A DNA stretch of 64,000 nucleotides from Aquamicrobium defluvii. Lineage in GTDB: Bacteria; Pseudomonadota; Alphaproteobacteria; Rhizobiales; Rhizobiaceae. Shown here piece by piece: positions 55,444-64,000 of the stretch (position 1 is its first letter; each line of letters begins with the position of its first letter). The stretch covers positions 29,512 to 93,511 of the forward strand of contig NZ_SNZF01000017.1 of the NCBI RefSeq assembly GCF_004363725.1, read 5' to 3'. The notes under the pieces are model-generated. The model was not told the origin of the DNA. It worked only from the letters and a program-made list of their open reading frames with translations, and ran no database searches. The translations under genes and the position numbers were made by a program.

Positions 55444-56406
55444 ATGGCGAGCTGCGCCGTGGCGCGGGATGCCGTTTTTGCCCTGCGCCGGGAAATCGCG
55501 AGGATCGAAGGCACGTTGCCGCAACGGCTGGACACACCGGCCGCAACGGACGACGCCGGCGATGCCGCACGCCTTCGCATCGGCGTTGCAGGTTTCGACA
55601 GATTGCTCGGCGGCGGGCTGGCGCGGGCGGCCCTGACCGAGATCCATGGCCATGAAACGCGGGAGTGCGGTGCGGTTTCAGGCTTCGCGCTGGCTCTGGC
55701 CGGTTTGCTGCTGGGGCAGGCGAAAGAGCCGGGGCCGGTGTTGTGGGTCGGCATGTCCGAGGTGTTCCGCGAGGCCGGCTTTCCTCACGCCACCGGAGGG
55801 CAGGCTTTGTCCGGCATTGCGCCGGAACGGCTTCTGTTCGCCGAAGCCGCAAGGATTGCCGATGTGCTGTGGGTGGCGGAGGAGGCAATCCCCCTGCAAC
55901 GGCTGGCGGCCGTGGTGGTGGAGGTGCGCGGCAATCCCGACAAGCTCGACCTTACGGCGACGCGCCGCCTGCATCGCCGGGCGCAGGCGGCGGGGCGGCC
56001 GGTGCTGCTGCTGCGCCAGGCCGCACAGGCGCAGGCTACCGCGGCACCGGTGCGTCTGGTCGTTTCCCCGGCCCTATCCGCGCCGCGCCGTATCTTCGCG
56101 GGCCCGCTCGAAGCCTCTATCGGCCGGCCCGCCTTCACCGTTTCGGTCGACAAATGCCCCGCCGCCTTGCCCGGCCTGTTCACACTGGAGTGGAATCCCG
56201 ATGAGTGCCTGTTCACTGAAAGAGCAAACCCGGAAATCCGGGCAGCGAATCCTGTCGCTGTGGTTTCCCTATCTGGCGGCCGAACGGATATTGCGCCAGC
56301 GGCTGGGCAGATCGTGGCGTTCAGCAAAAAAGGTGCATCCGGCGCTGGTGGTCAGCCTGCATCGCAACAACACGGTGCAGATCGCGGCCCTCGACGCACG
56401 GGCTGA
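55444..56406 (+). CDS. imuA: SOS mutasome protein ImuA
   Basis: 320 residues from the ATG at 55444; a TTG at 55435 is possible. ImuA is a RecA/SulA-like accessory protein of the ImuA-ImuB-DnaE2 translesion system. The N-terminal ALRREIARIEG and GVAGFDRLLGGGLARAALTE lead into a degenerate RecA-fold core (PVLWVGMSEVFREAGFP). The last about 68 codons overlap the start of imuB in another frame (206 bp). The usual end of the family is near VVSLSGGR, so the final 45 residues may be an extension. Confidence 0.87.
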   Translation: MASCAVARDAVFALRREIARIEGTLPQRLDTPAATDDAGDAARLRIGVAGFDRLLGGGLARAALTEIHGHETRECGAVSGFALALAGLLLGQAKEPGPVLWVGMSEVFREAGFPHATGGQALSGIAPERLLFAEAARIADVLWVAEEAIPLQRLAAVVVEVRGNPDKLDLTATRRLHRRAQAAGRPVLLLRQAAQAQATAAPVRLVVSPALSAPRRIFAGPLEASIGRPAFTVSVDKCPAALPGLFTLEWNPDECLFTERANPEIRAANPVAVVSLSGGRTDIAPAAGQIVAFSKKGASGAGGQPASQQHGADRGPRRTG

Positions 56407-57793
56407 GGCGCTTGGCCTGAAGCGCGGCATGGGCCTTGCCGATGCGCGCGCCATGCATCCGTCCCTCGATGTGGTCGAGACGGACCCGGCCGGCGAAGGC
56501 CGGCTTCTGGAAGCGCTTGCCGACTGGTGCGACCGCTATACACCGCTGGTGGCGCTGGATGGTGCCGATGGGCTGTTCCTCGACGTGACCGGCTGCACGC
56601 AGCTGTTCGGTGGTGAAAAGCCGATGCTGGACACTGTGCTGGCGCAGTTTTCCGCTCAGGGGTTCGACGTGCGCGCCGGCCTTGCGTCGACCGCCGGAGC
56701 TGCATGGGCGGCGGCGCGGTTTCGGGGGCGGCTGGCGGTCGCGCCGGGAGCCGAGAGGGAACTGCTCGCGCCGCTGCCGCCGCAGGCGCTGCGGCTGGAA
56801 AAGCCGGTTTGCGCGGGGCTCGACAGTGTTGGCCTGCGCAGCGTGGACGAGATCATGGCGGCGCCCCGCGCCCCGCTTGCCCGCCGCTTCGGCCGGGAAT
56901 TGCTGATACGTCTCGATCAGGCGCTCGGCCGCGTCGACGAGGCGGTCTCGCCGCGCTTGCCGGTGCCGGCGCTTGTGGTGGAGCGGCAACTGGCGGAGCC
57001 CGTCGTGCTCACCGAAGACATCGAACGGCTGGTGCACATGCTGGCCACGGCATTGAAAGCCGATCTCGAGCGGCGCGGCGAAGGGGCGAGACGGATGGAG
57101 CTCTCCCTGTTCCGGGTCGATGGTGCCGTCAGCCGCATCGCCATTTCCACCTCCCTGGCCCTGCGCGACCCGTGGAAGATCCGGAACCTGTTCCGCGAGA
57201 GGCTCGCCGCCATCGTCAGCGACTTCGATGCCGGATATGGGTTCGATCTTGCGCGTCTTGCCGTCTTCTCGACCGGGCCATTCGACGTGCGCCAGAGCGA
57301 TCTGGCCGGCGAGGCCGGGGCGGAAGAAGACGATCTGGCCCTGTTCGCGGATCGCGTGCGGGCAAGGCTGGGAGCCGGAGCGGTGGTGCAGCCGGTGGCG
57401 GTCGAAAGCCATATTCCCGAACGGGCCATCGCCCTGCGGCCGTTCGCGGGAAAGCTGCTGCATGGCGGCGGGCAGCGCGTGCCACAGCCCCTGCTGCCCG
57501 AGCGGCCGGTGCGCCTGTTCGGCCGGCCCGAACCGGTCGAGGTGCCGGCCACTGAATTGCCGGAGGGCCCGCCGATGCGGTTCCGCTGGCGGCGCGCCCT
57601 GCACAGCGTGGTGCGCGCCGAAGGACCGGAGCGCATCGCCCCCGAATGGTGGCGCAATGGCGAAGAGGCGCCGGAGCGCGATTATTACCGGGTCGAGGAC
57701 AGCGAAGGCCGCCGCTACTGGCTCTACCGGCTCGGCCATCATGAAGCCGGAAAGCCGCCGCCGCGCTGGTTCATGCACGGGCTGTTCGCATGA
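56201..57793 (+). CDS. imuB: Inactive Y-family polymerase-like protein ImuB
   Basis: 530 residues from the ATG at 56201, the first good start before [15 protein letters not shown]. ImuB resembles DinB-type polymerases but lacks the catalytic acidic residues; it bridges DnaE2 to the beta clamp. Y-family features include [22 protein letters not shown] near residue 108 and the palm/fingers region up to about residue 350. The C-terminal domain continues to [17 protein letters not shown]. It overlaps imuA by 206 bp and dnaE2 by 4 bp. Confidence 0.9.
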   Translation: MSACSLKEQTRKSGQRILSLWFPYLAAERILRQRLGRSWRSAKKVHPALVVSLHRNNTVQIAALDARAEALGLKRGMGLADARAMHPSLDVVETDPAGEGRLLEALADWCDRYTPLVALDGADGLFLDVTGCTQLFGGEKPMLDTVLAQFSAQGFDVRAGLASTAGAAWAAARFRGRLAVAPGAERELLAPLPPQALRLEKPVCAGLDSVGLRSVDEIMAAPRAPLARRFGRELLIRLDQALGRVDEAVSPRLPVPALVVERQLAEPVVLTEDIERLVHMLATALKADLERRGEGARRMELSLFRVDGAVSRIAISTSLALRDPWKIRNLFRERLAAIVSDFDAGYGFDLARLAVFSTGPFDVRQSDLAGEAGAEEDDLALFADRVRARLGAGAVVQPVAVESHIPERAIALRPFAGKLLHGGGQRVPQPLLPERPVRLFGRPEPVEVPATELPEGPPMRFRWRRALHSVVRAEGPERIAPEWWRNGEEAPERDYYRVEDSEGRRYWLYRLGHHEAGKPPPRWFMHGLFA

Positions 57794-60700
57794 ACGCTTT
57801 TGCTGCCGGAAGCGGCGCGCCCGCCTATATCGAGTTCGGCGTGCAGTCGAATTTCTCGCTGCTGCGCGGCGCCTCGCGGCCGGAAGAGCTCGTCGTGACG
57901 GCCTGCGCGCTTGGCCATGCCGGCATGGGGCTGGCCGACCGCAACACCGTGTCGGGCGTGGTGCGGGCCTGGAGCCAGTCGAAGGCGATCCGGTTTTCGG
58001 ATGAAGGCGAACCGCGGGTCCTGCCCTATCATCCCGGTTGCCGGCTGGCCTTTGCCGACGGCACGCCTGACGTGCTTGCCTACCCGCAGGACCGCAAGGG
58101 CTGGGGGCATCTGTGCCGCCTCCTGACGACGGGCAATCTGCGCGAGGAGAGCGAAAAGGGCGCGCCGCTGCTTTATCTGCACGACCTGCTGGAATGGGGC
58201 GACAACATCTCGCTCGCCATCCTGCCCGATCCGCTTGGACCCGCCGGCGAAACCCTTACCCTGCTCGCCCGGCTGAAGGAGCGCTTCGGCAGGAGCCTGT
58301 GGCTGGCTGTCGCGCCCGACTATCGTGGCAACGACCGCTTCCGGCTGGCGCAGGCGCAAGCCCTTGCCGATGCGGCTGGCCTGCCGCTGATGGCGACCAA
58401 CGACGTGCTCTATCATGCTGCTGAACGGCGGCCCTTGCAGGACGTGCTCACCGCCATCCGCCTCAGGACGACCGTGGCCGGGGCAGGGTTCGCGCTTGCC
58501 GCCAATGCCGAGCGTCACCTCAAGGAGCCGGCCGAAATGGCGCGGCTGTTCAGGGCCCATCCGCAGGCACTGGCCGAGACACAGCGTTTCGCCGCAACGC
58601 TGTCCTTCTCGCTTTCCGAATTGCAGCACAACTATCCCGACGAGCCGACGCGCGACGGCGCCACCCCGCAGCAGGAGCTGGAACGGCTGACCTGGGAGGG
58701 AGCGGCCCGTTTCTATCCGGAAGGCGTGTCCGCAGACCTGGCCGAACGCATCGAAAAGGAACTGGCGCTGATCGGGAAGATGAAATACGCGCGCTATTTC
58801 CTCACCGTGCATGACATCGTCCGGTATGCGCGCAGCCGGGACATATTGTGCCAAGGGCGCGGGTCGGCCGCCAATTCGGTGGTCTGCTATCTGCTTGGCA
58901 TCACCGCCGTCGCGCCGGAGCAGATCGATTCGCTGTTCGAGCGCTTCATTTCGGAAAAGCGCAACGAGCCGCCCGACATCGACGTCGACTTCGAGCACCA
59001 GCGACGCGAAGAGGTCATGGCCTATATCTACGAGAAATATAAGGAAAAGCACACGGCTCTGGCCTGTGCGGTGATCAGTTACCGGGGCCGCTCGGCCCTG
59101 CGCGAGGTGGCGAAGGCCATGGGCCTGTCGCAGGATGTGCAGGGCGCCTTGTCCGGTTCGATCTGGGGATGGTGGACTTCGTCCATCGGCTCCGAGCAGG
59201 CAAAGGCCGGGGGCCTCGACAAGGAAGACCCGATAACGCGCCATGTGCTGGCCCGCGCCAGCGAGCTGGTGGCGAGCGAATGCCCGCGCCATCTGTCGCA
59301 GCATGTCGGCGGCTTCGTCATCACCCGCGACCGGCTCGACGAGATCGTGCCCATCGTCAGGACGGGGATGGAAACCCGCAGGATGGTGGAGTGGAACAAG
59401 GACGATCTCGACGCTGTCGGCATATTGAAGGTGGACGTGCTGGCGCTCGGCATGCTGAGCTGCATGAAACGCGCCTTCACTTTGCTGGAGGATCATTACC
59501 GGGTGCGCGATGCGCATGGCAGGCCGATTACGCTGGCGACCATGCGCAAGGAAGACCCGCTGGTCTACGACATGATCTGCCGGGCCGACACGCTGGGCGT
59601 CTTTCAGGTCGAATCGCGCGCGCAGATGTCGATGCTGCCGCGCCTGAAGCCGCGCTGCTTCTACGATCTCGTCATCGAGGTGGCCATCGTGCGCCCCGGC
59701 CCGATACAGGGCGACATGGTACACCCCTTTCTGCGCCGGCGCGAGGGCAAGGAAGATGCCGACTATTACAAACCTGAACTGAAGGAAATTCTCGGCAAGA
59801 CGCTGGGCGTTCCCCTGTTTCAGGAACAGGCGATGAAGATTGCCATCGTCGCCGGCGGCTTCACGCCGGACGAGGCGGACCTGCTGCGCCGCGCCATGGC
59901 GACTTTCAGGCGAACAGGAAAGGTCGGCCTCTATGAGAAGCGCATGATCGACGGCATGGTAGCTAGGGGCTATCCGAAGGAGTTCGCCGAGCGCTGCTTC
60001 AAGCAGATCGAGGGTTTCGGCGAATATGGCTTTCCCGAAAGCCATGCCGCGTCCTTCGCCCTGCTGGTCTACGCCTCCTGCTGGTTCAAGGCTTTTTATC
60101 CGGACGTTTTCTGCGCGGCAATCCTCAATTCGCAACCCATGGGCTTCTACAAGCCGGCACAGCTCATCCGCGATGCGGCCGAACACGGGGTCGAAATCCG
60201 GCCCGTCGACATCAACGCTTCCGGCTGGGAGTGCACACTGGAAAAGGCCGCTTTCGATCCTGCGAGGGTTTCCGGGCGCCATGTCGAAATGCGCCGCACC
60301 ATCCGCACCATGCATGCGCTGCGCATGGGCTTCAACCAGATCAGGGGATTGGGGAAGGAGCGCATGGAAACCTTCGTTACCCGGCGCGGCGACGGTTATG
60401 TTTCGGTGCGCGACGTGTGGCTGCGTTCCGGACTGGATGCGGGCGAGATCGGCAAGCTTGCCGAAGCCGATGCCTTCCGCTCGATCGGGCTCGACCGGCG
60501 CGCGGCGCTCTGGGCGGTGCGCGCGCTGGACGCCAGAAGCGCCGTCGAGGCCCTGCCGCTGTTCGACCGGCCGGGGCTCGATCTGCCGGACCGCGAGCCC
60601 GTCACCCGCCTTCCGCCGATGCGGCCGGGCGAGCAGGTCGTGCAGGACTATCGCAGTCTCGGCCTGTCGCTGAAGGCGCATCCCGTCAGCTTCCTGCGCG

Positions 60701-61125
60701 CGCGGCTGAACCGTGCGGGCGTGACGCCGAATGCCCGGCTGGGGGCGCTGTCGGACGGTGCGCGCGTCACCGTATCGGGACTGGTGCTGGTGCGGCAGCG
60801 GCCCGGCAAGGGCAACGCCATTTTCCTGACGCTGGAGGATGAGGGCGCGATCGCCAATATCGTCATCTGGAAACGCACTTTCGAACGCTACCGGGCGGCG
60901 ATCATGGGCGGACGTTTCGTGCGCGTCACCGGCAAGCTGCAATCCGAAGGGGATGTCATCCACATCGTCGCAGAGCGTATCGAGGACCTGTCCTCATGGC
61001 TGGGCGTTCTGCTGGCGCCCGAGCCCGAGCCCGAGGCATGGCCGATCGTCCCGGCGGCACGAAACCCGCAGGCGCTGGCCCGCAGCGCGCATTCGGTGAT
61101 GCCCAAGGGTCGCAATTTTCACTGA
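57790..61125 (+). CDS. dnaE2: Error-prone DNA polymerase DnaE2
   Basis: 1111 residues, C-family polymerase of the damage-induced mutasome. The N-terminal PHP domain starts [20 protein letters not shown]. The polymerase active-site region has [20 protein letters not shown] near residue 354 and [19 protein letters not shown] near residue 394, which contains the catalytic Asp pair. The C-terminal OB fold ([18 protein letters not shown]) is near residue 990. It is shorter at the C-terminus than replicative DnaE, as is normal for DnaE2. The start overlaps the imuB stop by 4 bp. Confidence 0.95.
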   Translation: MNAFAAGSGAPAYIEFGVQSNFSLLRGASRPEELVVTACALGHAGMGLADRNTVSGVVRAWSQSKAIRFSDEGEPRVLPYHPGCRLAFADGTPDVLAYPQDRKGWGHLCRLLTTGNLREESEKGAPLLYLHDLLEWGDNISLAILPDPLGPAGETLTLLARLKERFGRSLWLAVAPDYRGNDRFRLAQAQALADAAGLPLMATNDVLYHAAERRPLQDVLTAIRLRTTVAGAGFALAANAERHLKEPAEMARLFRAHPQALAETQRFAATLSFSLSELQHNYPDEPTRDGATPQQELERLTWEGAARFYPEGVSADLAERIEKELALIGKMKYARYFLTVHDIVRYARSRDILCQGRGSAANSVVCYLLGITAVAPEQIDSLFERFISEKRNEPPDIDVDFEHQRREEVMAYIYEKYKEKHTALACAVISYRGRSALREVAKAMGLSQDVQGALSGSIWGWWTSSIGSEQAKAGGLDKEDPITRHVLARASELVASECPRHLSQHVGGFVITRDRLDEIVPIVRTGMETRRMVEWNKDDLDAVGILKVDVLALGMLSCMKRAFTLLEDHYRVRDAHGRPITLATMRKEDPLVYDMICRADTLGVFQVESRAQMSMLPRLKPRCFYDLVIEVAIVRPGPIQGDMVHPFLRRREGKEDADYYKPELKEILGKTLGVPLFQEQAMKIAIVAGGFTPDEADLLRRAMATFRRTGKVGLYEKRMIDGMVARGYPKEFAERCFKQIEGFGEYGFPESHAASFALLVYASCWFKAFYPDVFCAAILNSQPMGFYKPAQLIRDAAEHGVEIRPVDINASGWECTLEKAAFDPARVSGRHVEMRRTIRTMHALRMGFNQIRGLGKERMETFVTRRGDGYVSVRDVWLRSGLDAGEIGKLAEADAFRSIGLDRRAALWAVRALDARSAVEALPLFDRPGLDLPDREPVTRLPPMRPGEQVVQDYRSLGLSLKAHPVSFLRARLNRAGVTPNARLGALSDGARVTVSGLVLVRQRPGKGNAIFLTLEDEGAIANIVIWKRTFERYRAAIMGGRFVRVTGKLQSEGDVIHIVAERIEDLSSWLGVLLAPEPEPEAWPIVPAARNPQALARSAHSVMPKGRNFH

Positions 61126-61143
61126 TATGCCGGCAGCGCGATG

Positions 61144-61350
61144 TCAGCTTTCCTCGACCAGCGTGCGCGCCTCCGAAGGCAGCATGATGGGAATGCCGTC
61201 CCTGACGGGATAGGCGAGCTTCCCCAGCCGCGAGACCAGTTCGCTGCGTTCGGGATCCCATGTCAGCGGGCCCTTGGTGAGCGGGCAGGCCAGCAGCTCC
61301 AGCAATTTCACATCCACTTCGGGTCCGGTTGCTCGACGCTCGTCCACCAT
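61144..61350 (-). CDS. Trm112-family protein
   Basis: 68 residues from the ATG at 61350, preceded by GGGAGAG. The family motif [18 protein letters not shown] is near residue 14, followed by [20 protein letters not shown]. Eukaryotic Trm112 activates methyltransferases; the bacterial homologues are mostly uncharacterised. Only one Cys of the usual zinc-site Cys residues is present, so metal binding is unlikely. A large palindrome lies just upstream. Confidence 0.88.
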   Translation of the reverse strand: MVDERRATGPEVDVKLLELLACPLTKGPLTWDPERSELVSRLGKLAYPVRDGIPIMLPSEARTLVEES

Positions 61351-61372
61351 ATGCCACTCTCCCCGAATCTCG

Positions 61373-61415
61373 CGCATATCCTTCGAAAATGGGAACCGGT
61401 TTCGAAGGATATGCG
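61373..61415. repeat. 16-bp inverted repeat upstream of the Trm112-like gene
   Basis: CGCATATCCTTCGAAA (61373-61388) is perfectly complementary to TTTCGAAGGATATGCG (61400-61415), separated by ATGGGAACCGG. It lies between two leftward genes, 22 bp upstream of the Trm112-like ATG. The loop word GGGAACCGGTTT recalls palindromic elements common in Rhizobiales, but membership cannot be proven here. Confidence 0.75.
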
Positions 61416-61468
61416 TAGAAACAACAATTTAAAGCGCAAGGAGCGAATCCGAAAGATCGCGATGCACT

Positions 61469-62140
61469 TTATTGAAGGCTCGTGCCGAAATCGTCATTGT
61501 CTCGCGCCAGCGCCATTTCAGTGATGGCGATCAGCGTCTCGGCGCGGGTGCGCAGGTCGGGCGCTTCCAGCAGCGCCTGCTTCTCGGCCGGTCCGTAAGG
61601 GGCCATCATCGAAAGCGCATTGACCAGCATGGTGTCGTCGGCGCGGTTCACGCCCTCCCAGTCCGCCTGAAGATCGTTGGCCTGCAGATAGGCGCGGAAC
61701 ACCTTCAGAAGGGCGGGCCGGTCGATGCTTCCGGCTGCGGTGTCGTCCTCGAGATCGGCAAGGAAGGGCGTGACCCTGCATTGCCGGAACGGGGTTTTCA
61801 CCACCAGCTCCCCGGCAAGCCGGAAACGGCAAACGCCCTGCAACGCTATCAGATAGCGGCCATCGCCGGTCTCGGTCATCGAGGTGATGCGTCCGAAACA
61901 GCCGACCTCGCACAGTTCCGGCTGTCCGTCGTTACGCAGGGCTCCGTCGAGGCTCGGCTGGATGAGGCCGATCAGCCGGTTCGAGGCGATGGCGTGGTCC
62001 ACCATCTGCAAATAACGTGGCTCGAAGATGTTGAGCGGGAGACGGCTGGCCGGCAATAGCAGGGCGCCTTCGAGCGGGAACACGGGAACGGTGTGCGGAA
62101 GGTCCGATTCGCGCCGGTAATGTGCGTTTCCTGCCTGCAT
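61469..62140 (-). CDS. LON peptidase substrate-binding-domain protein
   Basis: 223 residues from the ATG at 62140. The protein is the Lon N-terminal domain alone: LPHTVPVFPLEGALLLPASR near residue 14, LNIFEPRYLQMV and the strand IGLIQPSLDG. No ATPase or protease domain follows. Such stand-alone proteins are common in proteobacteria; their role is not established. It follows the YbbN-type gene in the same direction, with 29 bp between. Confidence 0.88.
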   Translation of the reverse strand: MQAGNAHYRRESDLPHTVPVFPLEGALLLPASRLPLNIFEPRYLQMVDHAIASNRLIGLIQPSLDGALRNDGQPELCEVGCFGRITSMTETGDGRYLIALQGVCRFRLAGELVVKTPFRQCRVTPFLADLEDDTAAGSIDRPALLKVFRAYLQANDLQADWEGVNRADDTMLVNALSMMAPYGPAEKQALLEAPDLRTRAETLIAITEMALARDNDDFGTSLQ

Positions 62141-62169
62141 GCCCTTATCTGCCAATACGTGCCCGTCGT

Positions 62170-63138
62170 TCAGGAGAACAGCAGCGACGACAGCTTGCGC
62201 CGGGCTGCCAGCGTGGCCTCGTCGGCCATGCCCCATGCCTCGAAGAATTGCAGCAGCTGGGCGCGCGCGCCGTCGTCGTTCCAGTTGCGGTCGGCCTTGA
62301 CGATGGCAAGCAGGTTGTCCGTCGCCTCCATGCGTTCGCCTCTGGCGTTCTGGATCATGGCGAGATCGAAACGGGCCTGATGGTCCGCCGGGTTCTGCTG
62401 GAGGCGCTTTTCCAGTTCCGCCGCATCGCCCAGCTCCGCCGCCTGCGCGGCCAGCGACAATCTGGTGCGCACGGCTGCGACTTCCGGTGCATCGCGCCTG
62501 TCTTCCGGCACGCCGTCGAGAATGGCTTGCGCGCCCTCATGGTCGCCGGCCTCGAACAGGATATCGGCGAGCCCCGCTGCGGCTGCAATCGAATCTGGGG
62601 TCTGTTGCAGGATCGCGCCATAGATATCGGCAGCGGTCTGCATATCGCCCTGTGTCCGCGCTTCGGCGGCCGCGGCCAGCGCCTCTTCCAGCGCGGCCTC
62701 GCCGGCATCCTTGCCGCCCAGCCGTGCGATGAATTCGTTGATCTGGCTTTCGGGCACGGCCCCCATGAAGCCGTCGACCGGCTGGCCGTCCCTGAAGGCA
62801 ATGACCGCCGGAATGGACTGGATGCCAAGCTGGCCCGCAATGGCCGGATGCTCGTCGATGTTCATCTTGACCATCTTGACCCGGCCGCCGGCCGCCTGGA
62901 CCGCCTTCTCCAGAACGGGGCCGAGCTGGCGGCAGGGACCACACCACGGTGCCCAGAAATCGACCAGCACAGGCTGATTGCGCGATTCCTGGATCACGTC
63001 GGCAGTGAAGCTCGCCGTCGTGGTGTCCTTGACGAGATCGGCCGGTGAGGCGGAATTGAGCCCTGTGCCGCCAGCATCCCCGAACTGGACGGTGGTTGCG
63101 TACTGGCTGCCCGAGCCGAACGGATTGCTGTCGCTCAT
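62170..63138 (-). CDS. Thioredoxin-TPR co-chaperone (YbbN/CnoX type)
   Basis: 322 residues. The thioredoxin domain (about residues 40-145) has the active-site-like WAPWCGPCRQL with CGPC near residue 65. The C-terminal half is built of TPR-like helical repeats (ALEEALAAAAEARTQGDMQTAADIYGAI and following). CnoX/YbbN protects substrates and hands them to GroEL. The CGPC motif is intact, unlike SXXC in E. coli YbbN, so redox activity is possible. Confidence 0.88.
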   Translation of the reverse strand: MSDSNPFGSGSQYATTVQFGDAGGTGLNSASPADLVKDTTTASFTADVIQESRNQPVLVDFWAPWCGPCRQLGPVLEKAVQAAGGRVKMVKMNIDEHPAIAGQLGIQSIPAVIAFRDGQPVDGFMGAVPESQINEFIARLGGKDAGEAALEEALAAAAEARTQGDMQTAADIYGAILQQTPDSIAAAAGLADILFEAGDHEGAQAILDGVPEDRRDAPEVAAVRTRLSLAAQAAELGDAAELEKRLQQNPADHQARFDLAMIQNARGERMEATDNLLAIVKADRNWNDDGARAQLLQFFEAWGMADEATLAARRKLSSLLFS

Positions 63139-63225
63139 AAGTCTCTTCCCAGAATGTGTTGCCGTGGCTGAAGCGGGTTCAGCCCTCGTTTGCGTGCTCG
63201 AGCCGCATGGCCTTCAATGTGGCGA

Positions 63226-63723
63226 TCAGGCCGCGACTTTCAAGATAACAGGAACGTGCCCCGTTGCCTCGATGAATCTGAGCAGGTCCGCCGACCGCAT
63301 CGAGGTGGTGGCCTCGTTGGTGAGGGGATGGGCATTGATGATGTCGTTCTCCATCAATCCCGCATCGAGGACAACCTTCACCCTGCATTGCGTGTCGTTG
63401 ATGAGGCCAAGCACGGTCACGGCGCCCGGAATGACGCCGAGCAGTTCCATCAGCATTTCCGGCTTTCCGAACGACACCCGGCCTGCGGCGCCGATAAGGT
63501 GGTGGATCTGCTTCAGGTCCACCTCGGCGTCCTCCTCCACCGTGACAAGAAAGAAATTGTCCTTCCTGTCCTTCAGGAAAAGGTTCCTGGTGTGGGCCCC
63601 GGCGATGGCGCCGCGCAGCGCCTGCGAATCGGCCACGGTGAACAGCGGCGGATGGCGCGTGGTCGAGGATTCGATGCCGAGGCCGGCCAGAAACGCAAAC
63701 AGATCATCCCCTGTCTTCGGCAT
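63226..63723 (-). CDS. Prolyl-tRNA editing-domain protein (PrdX/YbaK type)
   Basis: 165 residues. The YbaK/ProX editing fold hydrolyses Ala-tRNA(Pro) or similar mischarged tRNAs in trans. Markers are HPPLFTVADSQALRGAIAGA near residue 24, the catalytic-region Lys in HTRNLFLKDRKDNFFLVTV near residue 45, and VIPGAVTVLGLINDT near residue 98. It reads leftward, with 87 bp to the YbbN-type gene. Confidence 0.88.
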   Translation of the reverse strand: MPKTGDDLFAFLAGLGIESSTTRHPPLFTVADSQALRGAIAGAHTRNLFLKDRKDNFFLVTVEEDAEVDLKQIHHLIGAAGRVSFGKPEMLMELLGVIPGAVTVLGLINDTQCRVKVVLDAGLMENDIINAHPLTNEATTSMRSADLLRFIEATGHVPVILKVAA

Positions 63724-63823
63724 ATGTCTCTCTTCATGTGTCGATGTCGATATGGTCTAGGTTGGGGACTTAATCAAATTATTGTCAAGATTGGCTGATT
63801 CGGTTCGGTAGTGGTCCGGGGGC

Positions 63824-64000
63824 ATGGAGGAAGCCATGCACGATCACTTCTGGCTGTCTAATGAAGCCTGGGCGGTGTTGGAGCCGCATCTGCCGAAGAA
63901 CCAGTCCGGCAAGCCCCGCGTCGATGACCGGCGCGTTATCAGCGGTATCCTGCACATCTTGAAAACCGGTGGGCGATGGCGCGACGTACCGCCCGAATAC
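63824..64000 (+). mobile_element. IS5-family transposase, 5' end (cut by window edge)
   Basis: From the ATG at 63824 or 63836 the frame reads HDHFWLSNEAWAVLEPHLPK, then VDDRRVISGILHILKTGGRW and RDVPPEY, continuing past base 64000. This is the N-terminal helix-turn-helix domain of IS5-type (IS427-like) transposases. The catalytic DDE domain lies outside. No terminal inverted repeat could be identified with only one end visible. The relic at 27.3 kb carries the complementary C-terminal part of a similar family. Confidence 0.85.

Noticed and set aside
57739..60963. A 1074-codon open frame on the minus strand opposite dnaE2.
   Set aside because: It is an artefact of high G+C coding DNA: dnaE2 on the plus strand has clear family motifs over its whole length, and the antisense product shows no recognisable domain.

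Overview
The window is chromosomal DNA of high G+C content from an alphaproteobacterium, most likely order Hyphomicrobiales (Rhizobiales), family Phyllobacteriaceae or a close relative. The evidence is the gene order around the chromosomal replication origin: tim44-like, fxsA, secB, dnaQ, coaE, aroE, maf and ppsR on one side, and hemE, hemJ, rho, mnmE, mnmG, rsmG, parA and parB on the other. Alphaproteobacterial features are also present: parS sites of the TTTCACGTGAAA type, GANTC (CcrM) sites clustered at the origin, a GAAC-N7-GAAC LexA box before imuA-imuB-dnaE2, and an aerobic cobS/cobT cobaltochelatase. Species-level naming is not possible from the sequence alone.

1-8.2 kb: the 3' end of prfC, then mostly leftward housekeeping genes: an XRE regulator, an Smr protein, mltA, a Tim44-domain protein, fxsA and secB (rightward), dnaQ, coaE, aroE, maf and ppsR. 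8.25-8.64 kb: non-coding DNA between ppsR and hemE with DnaA-box-like words, A+T-rich patches and a tight GANTC cluster, the likely oriC. Left of it genes run mainly leftward and right of it mainly rightward, as expected for two forks leaving this point. 8.6-19.5 kb: hemE-hemJ, rho, a DUF255/thioredoxin-like gene on the opposite strand, mnmE, mnmG, rsmG, parA and parB, with three parS sites between mnmE and mnmG and one inside rsmG.

19.5-27.8 kb: an accessory block between parB and holA. It holds an orphan malonyl-CoA synthetase gene (matB) with 3' remnants of matA and matR joined by a deletion, about 660 bp with no recognisable gene, an envelope-glycan trio (flippase-like protein, GT2 and GT39/ArnT-like transferases), an AI-2E-type permease, and relics of IS481 and IS5 elements. 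27.8-36.3 kb: holA, a complete branched-chain 2-oxoacid dehydrogenase operon (E1 alpha, E1 beta, E2, E3), a hexapeptide acetyltransferase, tRNA-Arg(CCT) and an M20 amidohydrolase.

36.4-55.3 kb: cell-wall enzymes (D,D-carboxypeptidase, YafK-type L,D-transpeptidase), a COG0523 metallochaperone GTPase, a TusA-like protein, accA, xerD, a 50-residue membrane protein, aroK-aroB-CorC-like, a DapA-family lyase, bolA, a J-domain protein, cobS-GFA-cobT, a phytase/esterase-like secreted protein, an FAD oxidoreductase, a CitE-like lyase, a DUF1737 protein and a zincin-like metallopeptidase. Four copies of a two-hairpin intergenic repeat lie here, each after a stop codon. 55.4-64 kb: the SOS mutasome imuA-imuB-dnaE2 behind a LexA box, a Trm112-like protein, a LON-substrate-binding-domain protein, a thioredoxin/YbbN protein, a PrdX-type deacylase, and the 5' end of an IS5-family transposase cut by the window edge.
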